64,000 nucleotides of DNA from CAJQQK01 sp963696075 (GTDB lineage: Bacteria; Pseudomonadota; Alphaproteobacteria; Rhizobiales; Hyphomicrobiaceae), in contig CAVOJD010000010.1 in the NCBI GenBank assembly GCA_963696075.1, positions 124,001 through 188,000 of the forward strand, written 5' to 3'. Position numbers and translations under genes: made by a program. Below are positions 16,716 through 24,548 of this stretch, piece by piece; the first letter of the stretch is position 1, and each line of letters opens with the position of its first letter. The notes beneath the pieces were generated by a model. That model was not told the origin of the DNA. It ran no database searches and saw only the letters and a list, made by a program, of their open reading frames with translations.

Positions 16716-17582
16716 TCATGCACTGATGCGGTCCGCCGCGCGCTGCAGCGCGCGCTCAACCAGCACGGCGATCAGGTCTTTTCGGTAAGCCGCGCTGCCG
16801 CGCGTGTCGGAGATCGGCGTGGCATCGTCCTGGGCCGCGGCGCCAGCCTTCTGAAACAGTTCCGCACCCAGTTGTCCGCCGATCAGCCGTGCTTCGGCGG
16901 AGGGCGCCCGCACAGGCGTTGGTGCAACCGAGGCAAGCGCGATCCGGGCCGCCTTGATCACGCCGCTCCCGTCGACCGACAGCCGTGCTGCGGCGCCGAC
17001 CACGGCAATATCCATCTCCCGGCGCGGCGTGAAGCGAATATAGGCCGCCCCGGCCCGGTCATCCGGTTTGGGCAGGATGATGGCAACCAGCAACTCGTCA
17101 TCACCGAGCGTCGTGCGCCCGGGCCCGGCAAAGATCTCGCTCAATTCGATCTGCCGCCGTTTGCCGCCCGCTCCGATAATGTCGGCCCTCGCACCATCCG
17201 CGATCAACGGTGGAACGGCATCGGCCGACGGCGCGGCGTTGCAGATGTTGCCGCCGAGGCTCGCCCGGTTCTGGATCTGGCGCGAGCCGATCATGCCGAG
17301 CGCGTCATGGAGACCAGGGTGGTGCGTCTTGATCCGCGCCTCCCGCGCCAGGCGTGCCGCACTGACGGCGGCGCCAATGATGAGTTCACCGTCGCGGCCG
17401 GTGGCGATTTGATTGAGTTCCGCCACGCCCTTGACGTCAATGACGACGTCCGGCGTCCGGCTCCCCGCCTTCATCTGCGCGATCAGGTCGGTCCCGCCCG
17501 CCAGCAGACGCGCACCCGTCGCCGCCCGCTGCGTGATCGCGTCCTCGATTGACGTCGCTTTGTGATAACTGAATGGTTTCAT
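16716..17582 (-). CDS. Molybdenum hydroxylase FAD-binding subunit
   Basis: A 288-residue medium subunit of the same enzyme, which binds FAD and delivers electrons to NAD+ or another acceptor. The two FAD motifs are present: LLAGGTDLIAQMKAG near residue 27 and SLGGNICNAAPSADAVP near residue 108. The C-terminal CO dehydrogenase flavoprotein domain follows. It is the first gene of the three-subunit operon, 13 bases before the iron–sulfur gene. It is divergent from the phosphodiesterase gene, with a 112-base intergenic region that includes three short direct repeats. Confidence 0.94.
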   Translation of the reverse strand: MKPFSYHKATSIEDAITQRAATGARLLAGGTDLIAQMKAGSRTPDVVIDVKGVAELNQIATGRDGELIIGAAVSAARLAREARIKTHHPGLHDALGMIGSRQIQNRASLGGNICNAAPSADAVPPLIADGARADIIGAGGKRRQIELSEIFAGPGRTTLGDDELLVAIILPKPDDRAGAAYIRFTPRREMDIAVVGAAARLSVDGSGVIKAARIALASVAPTPVRAPSAEARLIGGQLGAELFQKAGAAAQDDATPISDTRGSAAYRKDLIAVLVERALQRAADRISA

Positions 17583-17642
17583 GGAATGGCCCTGAAGGTA
17601 TCGTCTCGCGAGAAACTAGCCGCTTTTCGCCGGGCGTGCACC

Positions 17643-17685
17643 CATCAACGAAAGCGCATCAACGAAAGCGCCATCAACGAAAGCG
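17643..17685 (+). repeat. Three 14-base direct repeats before the phosphodiesterase gene
   Basis: The unit CATCAACGAAAGCG occurs at 17643–17656, 17657–17670 and 17672–17685, that is two copies directly joined and a third after one extra base. The array ends ten bases before the ATG at 17695 and lies in the divergent region with the molybdoenzyme operon. It could be a small replication-slippage expansion, tandem binding sites, or spacing that tunes translation. Confidence 0.9.
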
Positions 17686-17694
17686 AATGCCGCA

Positions 17695-19149
17695 ATGTCC
17701 ACCCGTGTCCTCGTTGTCGTCTTCGATGCGCTCCGTCCCGAGTTCGTCACGCCGGACGTCATGCCGCACCTCAGCGCGTTCGCGGCCGGTGGTGTGCGCT
17801 ATCTCAATTCCCGCTCGACCTTCCTGACCGAGACCCGTGTCAACCAGTCCGCCGTGACATCCGGCGTCATGGCGGCCAAGCACGGCCTCGTCGCCAATAT
17901 CTTCGTGGCCCCGGACGTCTCGCCGGAAACGGCCCTCAATACCGGCAAGGACGAGGAACTCGAAGCCGCCTTCGCGCGTGTCGGCGGCAGGCTCTTCGGC
18001 GTGCCGACGCTTGGCCAGATCCTCACGGCCGCGGGCAAGACCTATGCGACGTTGAGCGCCGGCACCCCCGGCGGCGGCCGCCTCATCAACCATAGCGCCG
18101 AAGTTGACGGCACGTTTCGCTTCGCCATGCGCCGCCCGGAAGCGGGCCAGCCCGCCGGCATCGCTGGACGGATAACGGAACGGCTCGGCCCCCTGCCGGA
18201 CTACCACCTGCCCGCGATCGACTGGATCCGCTACGCAGCCGATATCTATCTCGAGGTCATGGAAAAAGACGTCAACGCGGACGTCTCGCTCGTCTGGTTC
18301 TGCGAACCGGACGAGAGTTTCCACCATCTCGGCATCGGTGCGCCGGGCGCACTTGAGACGATCCGCCATGTCGACCAGCAGTTTGGCCGCATCCTCGACC
18401 ATCACAAGGCCGCCCTTGCCAGCGGCACCCTCCAGGTTATCGCGATGTCGGACCACGGCCAGATCACGCTCAGGGGCGAGGCGCTTGACATCACAGGCCA
18501 ACTGCGTGCGGCAGGCTTCCGGGCCGGCAAGCGCTTCGATGGCGAAACCGATCTGATCTTCGCGGGCTCCAATGCCGGCGGCATCTGGGTGAAAGACAAC
18601 GATGTGAACTTGATCGAGCAGGTGACGGCCTGGCTCCTGGAGCAGGCATGGTGCGGGCCGATCTTCACGCGCAGCGCGACCCTGGGCACGCTGCGTCTCG
18701 CCGATGTTTTCCTCGACCATCCCCGTGCGCCCGATATCGCCCTCGTCATGCGCAACGACGCCACTGTCAATCAGCACGGCCTGGCCGGCGAGACGGTCCA
18801 CGCCTCAGCCTACCCGGTCGGCGGCGGCTCCCACGGCGGCCTCAACGCCCACGAACTCCACAACGTGATCACGCTGGGCGGAACCGCCTTCAAATCCGGA
18901 ACCGCGATCGAGGCCCATGCCGGCAACATCGACATCACGCCGACGATCCTGGCGCTGCTTGGCCTCGCCCCGCCCGCCCACGTCGATGGCCGCGTCCTCG
19001 CCGAAGCCTTCGCCGACGGCCCCGATCCGGTCGGCTTGATTCCCGAAACGACGACGCTGACGTCGACCAATTCATCAGGCCCGAAGACGCACCTGACCAT
19101 CACGCGTATCGGCGCCACGCCGTACATCGACCGAGCCTGGACCGAATAG
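17695..19149 (+). CDS. Alkaline-phosphatase-superfamily phosphodiesterase/nucleotide pyrophosphatase
   Basis: A 484-residue enzyme of the type I phosphodiesterase/nucleotide pyrophosphatase group. The first metal-ligand segment is VVVFDALRPEF; the nucleophile region is FLTETRVNQSAVTSG, where Thr takes the place of the Ser of alkaline phosphatase; later metal ligands sit in WFCEPDESFHHLG, AMSDHGQI and GSHGGLNAHE. This order (Asp, Thr, Asp/His, Asp-His, His) is the family pattern for two zinc ions. No signal peptide is visible, so a cytoplasmic place is likely. It is a single gene, divergent from the molybdenum hydroxylase operon. The substrate (nucleotide, phospholipid head group or phosphonate ester) is not deducible. 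Confidence 0.85.
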   Translation: MSTRVLVVVFDALRPEFVTPDVMPHLSAFAAGGVRYLNSRSTFLTETRVNQSAVTSGVMAAKHGLVANIFVAPDVSPETALNTGKDEELEAAFARVGGRLFGVPTLGQILTAAGKTYATLSAGTPGGGRLINHSAEVDGTFRFAMRRPEAGQPAGIAGRITERLGPLPDYHLPAIDWIRYAADIYLEVMEKDVNADVSLVWFCEPDESFHHLGIGAPGALETIRHVDQQFGRILDHHKAALASGTLQVIAMSDHGQITLRGEALDITGQLRAAGFRAGKRFDGETDLIFAGSNAGGIWVKDNDVNLIEQVTAWLLEQAWCGPIFTRSATLGTLRLADVFLDHPRAPDIALVMRNDATVNQHGLAGETVHASAYPVGGGSHGGLNAHELHNVITLGGTAFKSGTAIEAHAGNIDITPTILALLGLAPPAHVDGRVLAEAFADGPDPVGLIPETTTLTSTNSSGPKTHLTITRIGATPYIDRAWTE

Positions 19150-19157
19150 AAACGGGT

Positions 19158-19204
19158 GGGTCTGGGAGGCTGTGCCGCCCAGCGGAGCGCGAGGCCGGCC
19201 TCGC
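19158..19204. repeat. Structured intergenic element, diverged copy
   Basis: Between the convergent phosphodiesterase and PaiB genes. Stem 1 pairs 19162–19170 with 19174–19182 (one A·G mismatch) around a TGT loop; stem 2 is the perfect 16-base palindrome GCGAGGCCGGCCTCGC at 19189–19204. Layout resembles the elements at 48.5 and 55.7 kb, but the sequence is more diverged. It lacks a T-tract, so it is not a classical terminator, although it could end both transcripts. Confidence 0.55.
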
Positions 19205-19223
19205 TCTGAGCAAAGCGCAGACC

Positions 19224-19880
19224 TCACGCGGACGAAGGCTTTCGGGAAACGGCGGCTTTGACAATCTCGCCCGTATCCCGCGCCCTAGGATCATCCTCAC
19301 CCGCAAGTCCCGCGACAACGCCGGCCTGATCCGCCGCTGGCCTGTTCTGGCTCATTTTGTATTTGCCGATCAGCGTCTCGATCTCGAGCGTAAACCCGAC
19401 GATGCCTCTGAGTTGCGCTTCAACGAAACGTTCGGGCGCATCGCTCACGGCCCAGGGTTCAGCACGCCGCGTCTCATGGAAGTCGGTGAGCCGGGTGACG
19501 ACGTCATGCAGGCGGTCACGGTCATCGAAGAACGCCAGCGCGCCGCGCGCATGAACGACGGCGTAGTTCCAGGTCGGCACCACCCGCCCATGCTCCTGCT
19601 TGCTGCGGTACCACGATGGCGTGATGTAGGCATCGGGACCCTGGAAGACGGCGAGCGACGGCTTGTCTGCCGATGCCATTTGCCAATGCAGGTTGGCCTT
19701 GGCGAGATGCCCGACCAGCCGGCCGTTCGGGCCCGCGTCGCGTTCAAGCAGCATCGGCGCGTGGGAGGCAAGCGGCCCGTCCGGGCCGACACTGACGAGC
19801 AGCGCCAACCCGGTCCGCTCGATATGATCGAACAGCAACTCCCTGTCCTCGACCGCGAAGTGGTCAGGCGTGTAGACCAT
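19224..19880 (-). CDS. PaiB-like FMN-binding protein
   Basis: A 218-residue protein of the PaiB family (FMN-binding split barrel, annotated as negative transcriptional regulator after Bacillus PaiB). Recognised segments are MVYTPDHFAVEDRELL at the N terminus, the SHAPMLLERD strand, HLAKANLHWQ, ITPSWYRSKQEHGRVVPTWN and the late GIVGFTLEIETLIGKYKMSQ, which is almost diagnostic. There is no DNA-binding domain; the protein more likely binds a flavin and acts on or senses a small molecule. The last 40 residues are low-complexity and not conserved in the family as I know it. It is downstream of, and parallel to, the TauD-like gene. Confidence 0.9.
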   Translation of the reverse strand: MVYTPDHFAVEDRELLFDHIERTGLALLVSVGPDGPLASHAPMLLERDAGPNGRLVGHLAKANLHWQMASADKPSLAVFQGPDAYITPSWYRSKQEHGRVVPTWNYAVVHARGALAFFDDRDRLHDVVTRLTDFHETRRAEPWAVSDAPERFVEAQLRGIVGFTLEIETLIGKYKMSQNRPAADQAGVVAGLAGEDDPRARDTGEIVKAAVSRKPSSA

Positions 19881-19924
19881 GATCCACCCCTAAGCGGTCA
19901 CGAGAGAATGGCATTCCGGTTTGA

Positions 19925-20800
19925 CTAAGCGGCAGCCTGTTCGGCGGTCATCTCTTCACCGGCAACCGTCGTGCGCCGCATGTCGCGCGCCTGCGTTTCG
20001 TCGAAGTCGCGCGCCCGGTGCATCGTGACCCGGTTATCCCACATCACGAGATCGTTGACGCGCCATTCGTGGGCATAGACGAACCGGCGATCGGTCGCAA
20101 ACTCATTGAGATTGATAAGAAACAGCCGCGCCTCAGGGTCGGGCCAGCCAATGATCGTGCCGGCATGCGACGACAGATACAGCGACTTCCGCCCCGAGGT
20201 CGGATGCGTGCGCACCATCGACTGGCGCACCGGCTTCATGAGCTGGATCTCTTCGTCGTTGAAGGTGAAGCCGAGCTTGCCGCGCGAATAGATCTGCGAG
20301 TGCTCACAGATCAGGTCCTCGACCTTGGCCTTCATCTTGTCATCAAGGGCATCGTAGGCAGCCCGCATGTCGGCGAATTCCGTATTGCCGCCCTCGCTTG
20401 GGATCGAGCGCGCGGACAAAAGCGAGTATTTCGCCGGGATCGCGCGGAACGAGCTGTCCGAGTGCCACAGGTGATTGCCCAGATTGAAATACCGGCGCCG
20501 GTCGGTCCGGTCGAACGGCTGGTTCTTGTTGTCGAGATTTGAGACGTCGTTGATCAGCGGGTTGGCGCGTTCCTCGGTGCGGATGTTGCCGCCCTTCTTG
20601 TTCTCGATGTTCCCGAAATTCTTGGAGAACTCGATCTGCTGCTCATCGCTCAGGGGTTGGTCGTGGAAAACCAGCACGCCGAATTTGCTGATCGCGGCTT
20701 CGATCGCCTCGGCCTCGTCCTTTGACAGCGGCTTCGCGAGGTCGACACCGCTCACTTCGGCGGCAAAGCCGTCCTTGATCTCCTTGACTGATAGTGCCAT
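19925..20800 (-). CDS. TauD/TfdA family 2-oxoglutarate-dependent dioxygenase
   Basis: A 291-residue Fe(II)/2-oxoglutarate dioxygenase. The facial triad can be placed at His113 and Asp115 (NHLWHSDSSF) and His261 (DNRVTMHRARDF), with Arg275/276 (DMRRTTVAG) for binding the 2-oxoglutarate carboxylate. The body resembles TfdA-like enzymes more than TauD itself. Family members oxidise sulfonates, phenoxyacetates, carnitine precursors and other small acids; which one applies here is open. A TauE/SafE permease is encoded divergently 200 bases away, which makes a sulfonate substrate attractive but unproven. Confidence 0.9.
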   Translation of the reverse strand: MALSVKEIKDGFAAEVSGVDLAKPLSKDEAEAIEAAISKFGVLVFHDQPLSDEQQIEFSKNFGNIENKKGGNIRTEERANPLINDVSNLDNKNQPFDRTDRRRYFNLGNHLWHSDSSFRAIPAKYSLLSARSIPSEGGNTEFADMRAAYDALDDKMKAKVEDLICEHSQIYSRGKLGFTFNDEEIQLMKPVRQSMVRTHPTSGRKSLYLSSHAGTIIGWPDPEARLFLINLNEFATDRRFVYAHEWRVNDLVMWDNRVTMHRARDFDETQARDMRRTTVAGEEMTAEQAAA

Positions 20801-21001
20801 GGCGCATCACTCCCGTTTTCTGAGCTTCCACCGCCGCGACGGTGGTTGGATTGAGCGGGATGCTGCAACCCGCGCGCGCGTCACGCAAGTGATTTACAGG
20901 CTCAAGCGCGCCATATTGCGCATGCGATGGACCTCGGGTCTGATCGCAGTTCAGACCAATGTCGCCGCGCCACGGTATTCTCTCGAAAAAAGGCCGAAGC
21001 T

Positions 21002-21754
21002 ATGCCGGGTGTCGAACTCCTCATTCTCGTGGCGGTGACATTCCTGCTCGCCGGCGCCGTCAAGGGCGTGATCGGCCTCGGCCTGCCAACGGTTTCCCTC
21101 GCGCTTCTCACAGCCGCAAGCGACCTGACGACGGCGATGACACTGCTGCTGTTTCCCTCCTTCCTGACCAATCTCTGGCAGGCGATGGCCGGCGGTGCGG
21201 CGCGCGAGATCATCGCCCGCACCTGGCCCTTCCTCGCCGCTGCCACCATCACGATTCCGTTCGGCGCGCTCGCCCTTGGCAGTCTGCCCCTCGCCGCTCT
21301 TTCCGCCCTTCTCGGCGTCCTCATCGTCACCTATGCGGCTGTCAGCCTGGCCGGCCTGCGTCTCGCCTTGACGCCAGCCGCCGCACGCAACACCGGCCCC
21401 CTCTTCGGTCTCCTGAACGGCGTGCTCACCGGCATGACCGGTTCATTCGTCGTCCCCGGCGTCATGTACCTCCAGGCCCTCGGTCTGCCGCGCGATGCCT
21501 TCGTCCAGGCAATGGGCATCCTCTTCACGCTGTCGACGCTGGTCCTGGGCCTGTCCCTGGCGCGCGAAGACATCCTTCTCGTGGAAAACGTTTATCTCTC
21601 GGCGCTTGGCATCGTCCCGGCCTTTGCCGGCATGTGGGCCGGTCAGCATCTGCGCGCGCGGCTGTCGGAGGCGCGCTTCCGCCAGGTCTTCTTCATCGCC
21701 CTGATCGTCCTTGGCCTCTACATCATCCGCAACGCCGCTGTCGGTCTTGGATGA
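21002..21754 (+). CDS. TauE/SafE family membrane permease
   Basis: A 250-residue integral membrane protein with about eight hydrophobic segments, matching the sulfite exporter TauE/SafE family (about 250 residues). The N-terminal helix contains LLAGAVKGVIGLGLPTVSLA, the repeat signature of the family, and the second half repeats it as NGVLTGMTGSFVVPGVMYLQ. The ATG at 21002 fits; a longer frame adds 25 charged residues without a ribosome site. It is divergent from the TauD-like dioxygenase and 85 bases before the dienelactone hydrolase gene. It may export sulfite or an organic sulfur anion, or import an acid. Confidence 0.88.
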   Translation: MPGVELLILVAVTFLLAGAVKGVIGLGLPTVSLALLTAASDLTTAMTLLLFPSFLTNLWQAMAGGAAREIIARTWPFLAAATITIPFGALALGSLPLAALSALLGVLIVTYAAVSLAGLRLALTPAAARNTGPLFGLLNGVLTGMTGSFVVPGVMYLQALGLPRDAFVQAMGILFTLSTLVLGLSLAREDILLVENVYLSALGIVPAFAGMWAGQHLRARLSEARFRQVFFIALIVLGLYIIRNAAVGLG

Positions 21755-21839
21755 GTGCTGAAACCACCCATGCGATTGCGTGGACCCGCCCCACGATGCT
21801 CAGATGCATCAAACATCACTGTCATCAAAGGCGCCGCCC

Positions 21840-22577
21840 ATGATCGAAGAAACCCTCGACATCAAGACCCGTGATGGGCAGATGGAAACCTTCATCTGCC
21901 GCCCGGAGCGCGGTATCCATCCCACGGTCTTCATGCTCATGGACGCCCCCGGCATCCGTGATGAGCTGCGCGACATGGCCCGCCGTCTCGCCACCGTCGG
22001 CTACGCTGTCCTCCTGCCGAACCTCTATTACCGCGCCGGCCGCGACACGTTCTACGGACCCGACGTCCTCACCCACGGCAGTCCGGATCACACCCGCATG
22101 CGCGCGATCCGCACCAAGATGACGATCCCGCCGGTCATGAACGACGTCGCCGATATGCTCGCCTACGTCGACGCACGCGACGACATGACCTCGGATCGCG
22201 TCGGTGTGCATGGCTACTGCATGAGCGGTCCATACGCGCTCGCCGCCGCCTCGCGGTACCCCGAGCGTGTCGCCGCCGCCGCATCCTTCTATGGCACCTG
22301 GCTGGTCAGCGACGCTGAGGAAAGTCCGCACCTGACGCTCGGCGTCGGCGATGCGGAACGCTACATCGCCTGCGCCGAAATCGACGACCTCGCCCCGATG
22401 AATATGGTCGACGAACTCCAGCGCCTGTTCGAGGAAGCCGAAAGCCCCGGCGAACTCGAGGTCTACGCGGGCGTCCACCACGGCTTCGCGTTCCCGCAAC
22501 GCAAGATCTATGACCGCGACGCCGCCGAACGCCACTGGGAACGCCTGATCGCGCTCTACCGGCGCAATCTCGGCTAG
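21840..22577 (+). CDS. Dienelactone hydrolase family protein
   Basis: A 245-residue α/β-hydrolase of the dienelactone hydrolase family. The Cys–Asp–His triad is represented by Cys127 in GVHGYCMSGPYAL and His213 in AGVHHGFAFPQ, both with the family's exact surroundings. True dienelactone hydrolase opens the lactone ring in chlorocatechol breakdown, but most relatives act on other esters or lactones. I start at 21840 (MIEETLDIKTRDG), where family similarity begins; the longer frame adds 20 unrelated residues. It is followed 42 bases later by an SDR gene in the same direction. Confidence 0.9.
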   Translation: MIEETLDIKTRDGQMETFICRPERGIHPTVFMLMDAPGIRDELRDMARRLATVGYAVLLPNLYYRAGRDTFYGPDVLTHGSPDHTRMRAIRTKMTIPPVMNDVADMLAYVDARDDMTSDRVGVHGYCMSGPYALAAASRYPERVAAAASFYGTWLVSDAEESPHLTLGVGDAERYIACAEIDDLAPMNMVDELQRLFEEAESPGELEVYAGVHHGFAFPQRKIYDRDAAERHWERLIALYRRNLG

Positions 22578-22619
22578 CGGCATCAAACAGTTCCAGCGCG
22601 ACAGTAAGAGGTTTTACTC

Positions 22620-23387
22620 ATGACCGGCATGCTCGAAGGCAAAACGATCCTGATCACTGGCGGCGGCCGCGGCATCGGCCGGGCAACCGCCCTTGTTGCC
22701 GCGCGCGAAGGCGCAAATGTCGTCGTCTCGGATCTTACCCCCGAGGGCATCGAGGAAACCGTGAGCCTCGTCAACGCGGCCGGCGGCCAGGCCCGCGCTG
22801 TCACTGGCGATGTCACAAGCGCAGCCGCCGTTGATGAGATGATGAAGACCGCGATTGACGCGTTCGGACGCGTTGACGCCGCCTTCAACAATGCCGGCAT
22901 CGCGCCCTATCAGGTCGATGCCGCCGGCAAGAACACGGCCGACTGGTCGGAAGAAGCCTTCGACCGCATGATCGCGGTCAACCTCAAGGGCGTCTGGCTG
23001 TGCATGCGCGCGGAACTGCGCCACATGCTGGAATCGGGCGGCGGCGCCATCGTGAATACGGCCTCGATCGCGGGTCTGATCGGGATACGCACATCATCCG
23101 CCTACACCGCCGCCAAGCACGGCGTCGTCGGCCTCACCAAGACCGCCGCCGTCGAATACGGCACCAACAACGTCCGTATCAATTCCGTCTGCCCCGGATT
23201 CATCGAAACTGACATGACCAAGGTCACGATGGAGAACCGCGGCGACGAAGTCCGCGCCATGATCCCGTTCAAGCGCATGGGGACGGCGGAAGAAATCGCG
23301 GAAATGGTGTGCTGGTTGTGCTCCGATCACGCAAGCTACGTCTCCGGCGCCAACTTCAACGTCGACGGCGGCTACATAGCTCAGTGA
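22620..23387 (+). CDS. Short-chain dehydrogenase/reductase (classical SDR)
   Basis: A 255-residue classical SDR. The cofactor motif is ITGGGRGIG, the structural NNAG is in FNNAGIAP, and the catalytic Ser–Tyr–Lys is in NTASIAGLIG followed by SAYTAAKHG. A PGFIETDMT segment and the tail SGANFNVDGGYIAQ are standard. An Asp after the second β-strand (VVSDL) predicts NAD rather than NADP. It is probably in an operon with the dienelactone hydrolase. Substrate unknown. The stop codon is four bases from the end of the convergent aminomutase gene, so no terminator fits between them. Confidence 0.93.
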   Translation: MTGMLEGKTILITGGGRGIGRATALVAAREGANVVVSDLTPEGIEETVSLVNAAGGQARAVTGDVTSAAAVDEMMKTAIDAFGRVDAAFNNAGIAPYQVDAAGKNTADWSEEAFDRMIAVNLKGVWLCMRAELRHMLESGGGAIVNTASIAGLIGIRTSSAYTAAKHGVVGLTKTAAVEYGTNNVRINSVCPGFIETDMTKVTMENRGDEVRAMIPFKRMGTAEEIAEMVCWLCSDHASYVSGANFNVDGGYIAQ

Positions 23388-23391
23388 GGGC

Positions 23392-24510
23392 TCAATCATC
23401 CAGCCGATGGGGGCACCCATCCGGATCGAGAACCGAACATTCCTCCCGATCCATTGAGAGATAGCCCGGCCCGATCGGCACTTTTCCGTAACCGCCCGGG
23501 ATGTCGAGCACGTACGTCGGCTGGCAAAGCCCCGAGATGCGGCCGCGAAGATCGCGCATAAGGTCCTGCCCCTCCGCGATCGGCACGCGGAAATGCGACG
23601 TCCCCTTGGCGCGGTCGAGATGGTGCAGGTAGTAGGGCTTGATCCGGTTCTCGACGAGCGTGCGGAACAGGCGCGCGAGCACGGCGGCATCGTCGTTGAC
23701 GCCGCGCAGCAGGACCGACTGACTGAGGAGCGGGATGCCGGCATCCGCCAGCCGCGCGCACGCGGCCCGGGCAGCCGTCGTCAGTTCATCGGCATGATTG
23801 ACGTGGAGGACGACATAGGTCGGCCGCATCACCGAGAGCGCGTTGACCATGGCCTCGTCGATCCGCTCCGGGGCAACGATCGGCAGTCGCGTGTGAAAGC
23901 GCATCGTGCCCACGTGTTCGATCGCATCCAGCGCGCGTGCGATCGTCTCAAGCGTTGCGGGCTTCAACAGCAGCGGGTCGCCGCCGCTCAGGATCACCTC
24001 CCAGATCTCGCCATGATCCCGGATGTAACCGAGTGCGGCATCCAGTTCGCTTGCCGTGAGCGCCTTGGCTCCGGGGCCGATGTCGCCACGGCGAAAGCAA
24101 TACCGGCAATAAACCGCACACACCTGGACCGCATTGAGCAGCACCCGGTCGGGGTAGCGGTGAATGACGCCTTTGACCACTTCGTGCGCGTGATCGCCGA
24201 TCGGATCGTCGCGCTCGCTGGGCGCGACGTGGCTTTCGCGAACATCGGGCACGAACTGGCGTGCAATCGCATCGCCGTCACCGGCCCCGATCGCCTCGAG
24301 GACTCCGGGCGTAATCGCCACGGCGAAGGTCTCGGCAACAGCCTCGAGCGCCGCGCGGTCACAAGCCTCGGCCAGGCCGAGGTCGATGAGTTGGTCGATC
24401 CCCCGCACGGTTCGCGTCGCGCTGGGCGTTTCAGTGTCTGTCACGCTGGCTCTCTTCGCTGAAACCGCATCCATTGCATTGCCGGTTGCAGCCGCCCGGG
24501 GCGACCGCAT
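23392..24510 (-). CDS. Lysine-2,3-aminomutase-like radical SAM enzyme
   Basis: A 372-residue radical SAM and PLP enzyme of the KamA/EpmB group. The [4Fe-4S] motif CxxxCxxC is CAVYCRYCF (Cys131, 135, 138), the SAM-contact segment is VILSGGDPLLL, and the PLP lysine lies in DIPGGYGKVP as in KamA. The length is nearer EpmB (about 340) than clostridial KamA (about 415). EpmB β-lysylates elongation factor P together with EpmA; neither epmA nor efp is in this window. The ATG at 24510 follows AAGGAACCT; a start at 24528 is possible. The amidase gene begins divergently only 38 bases away. Confidence 0.87.
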   Translation of the reverse strand: MRSPRAAATGNAMDAVSAKRASVTDTETPSATRTVRGIDQLIDLGLAEACDRAALEAVAETFAVAITPGVLEAIGAGDGDAIARQFVPDVRESHVAPSERDDPIGDHAHEVVKGVIHRYPDRVLLNAVQVCAVYCRYCFRRGDIGPGAKALTASELDAALGYIRDHGEIWEVILSGGDPLLLKPATLETIARALDAIEHVGTMRFHTRLPIVAPERIDEAMVNALSVMRPTYVVLHVNHADELTTAARAACARLADAGIPLLSQSVLLRGVNDDAAVLARLFRTLVENRIKPYYLHHLDRAKGTSHFRVPIAEGQDLMRDLRGRISGLCQPTYVLDIPGGYGKVPIGPGYLSMDREECSVLDPDGCPHRLDD

Positions 24511-24548
24511 AGGTTCCTTTGCAATCATCTAGCGAAGGAGTGCCCTCC

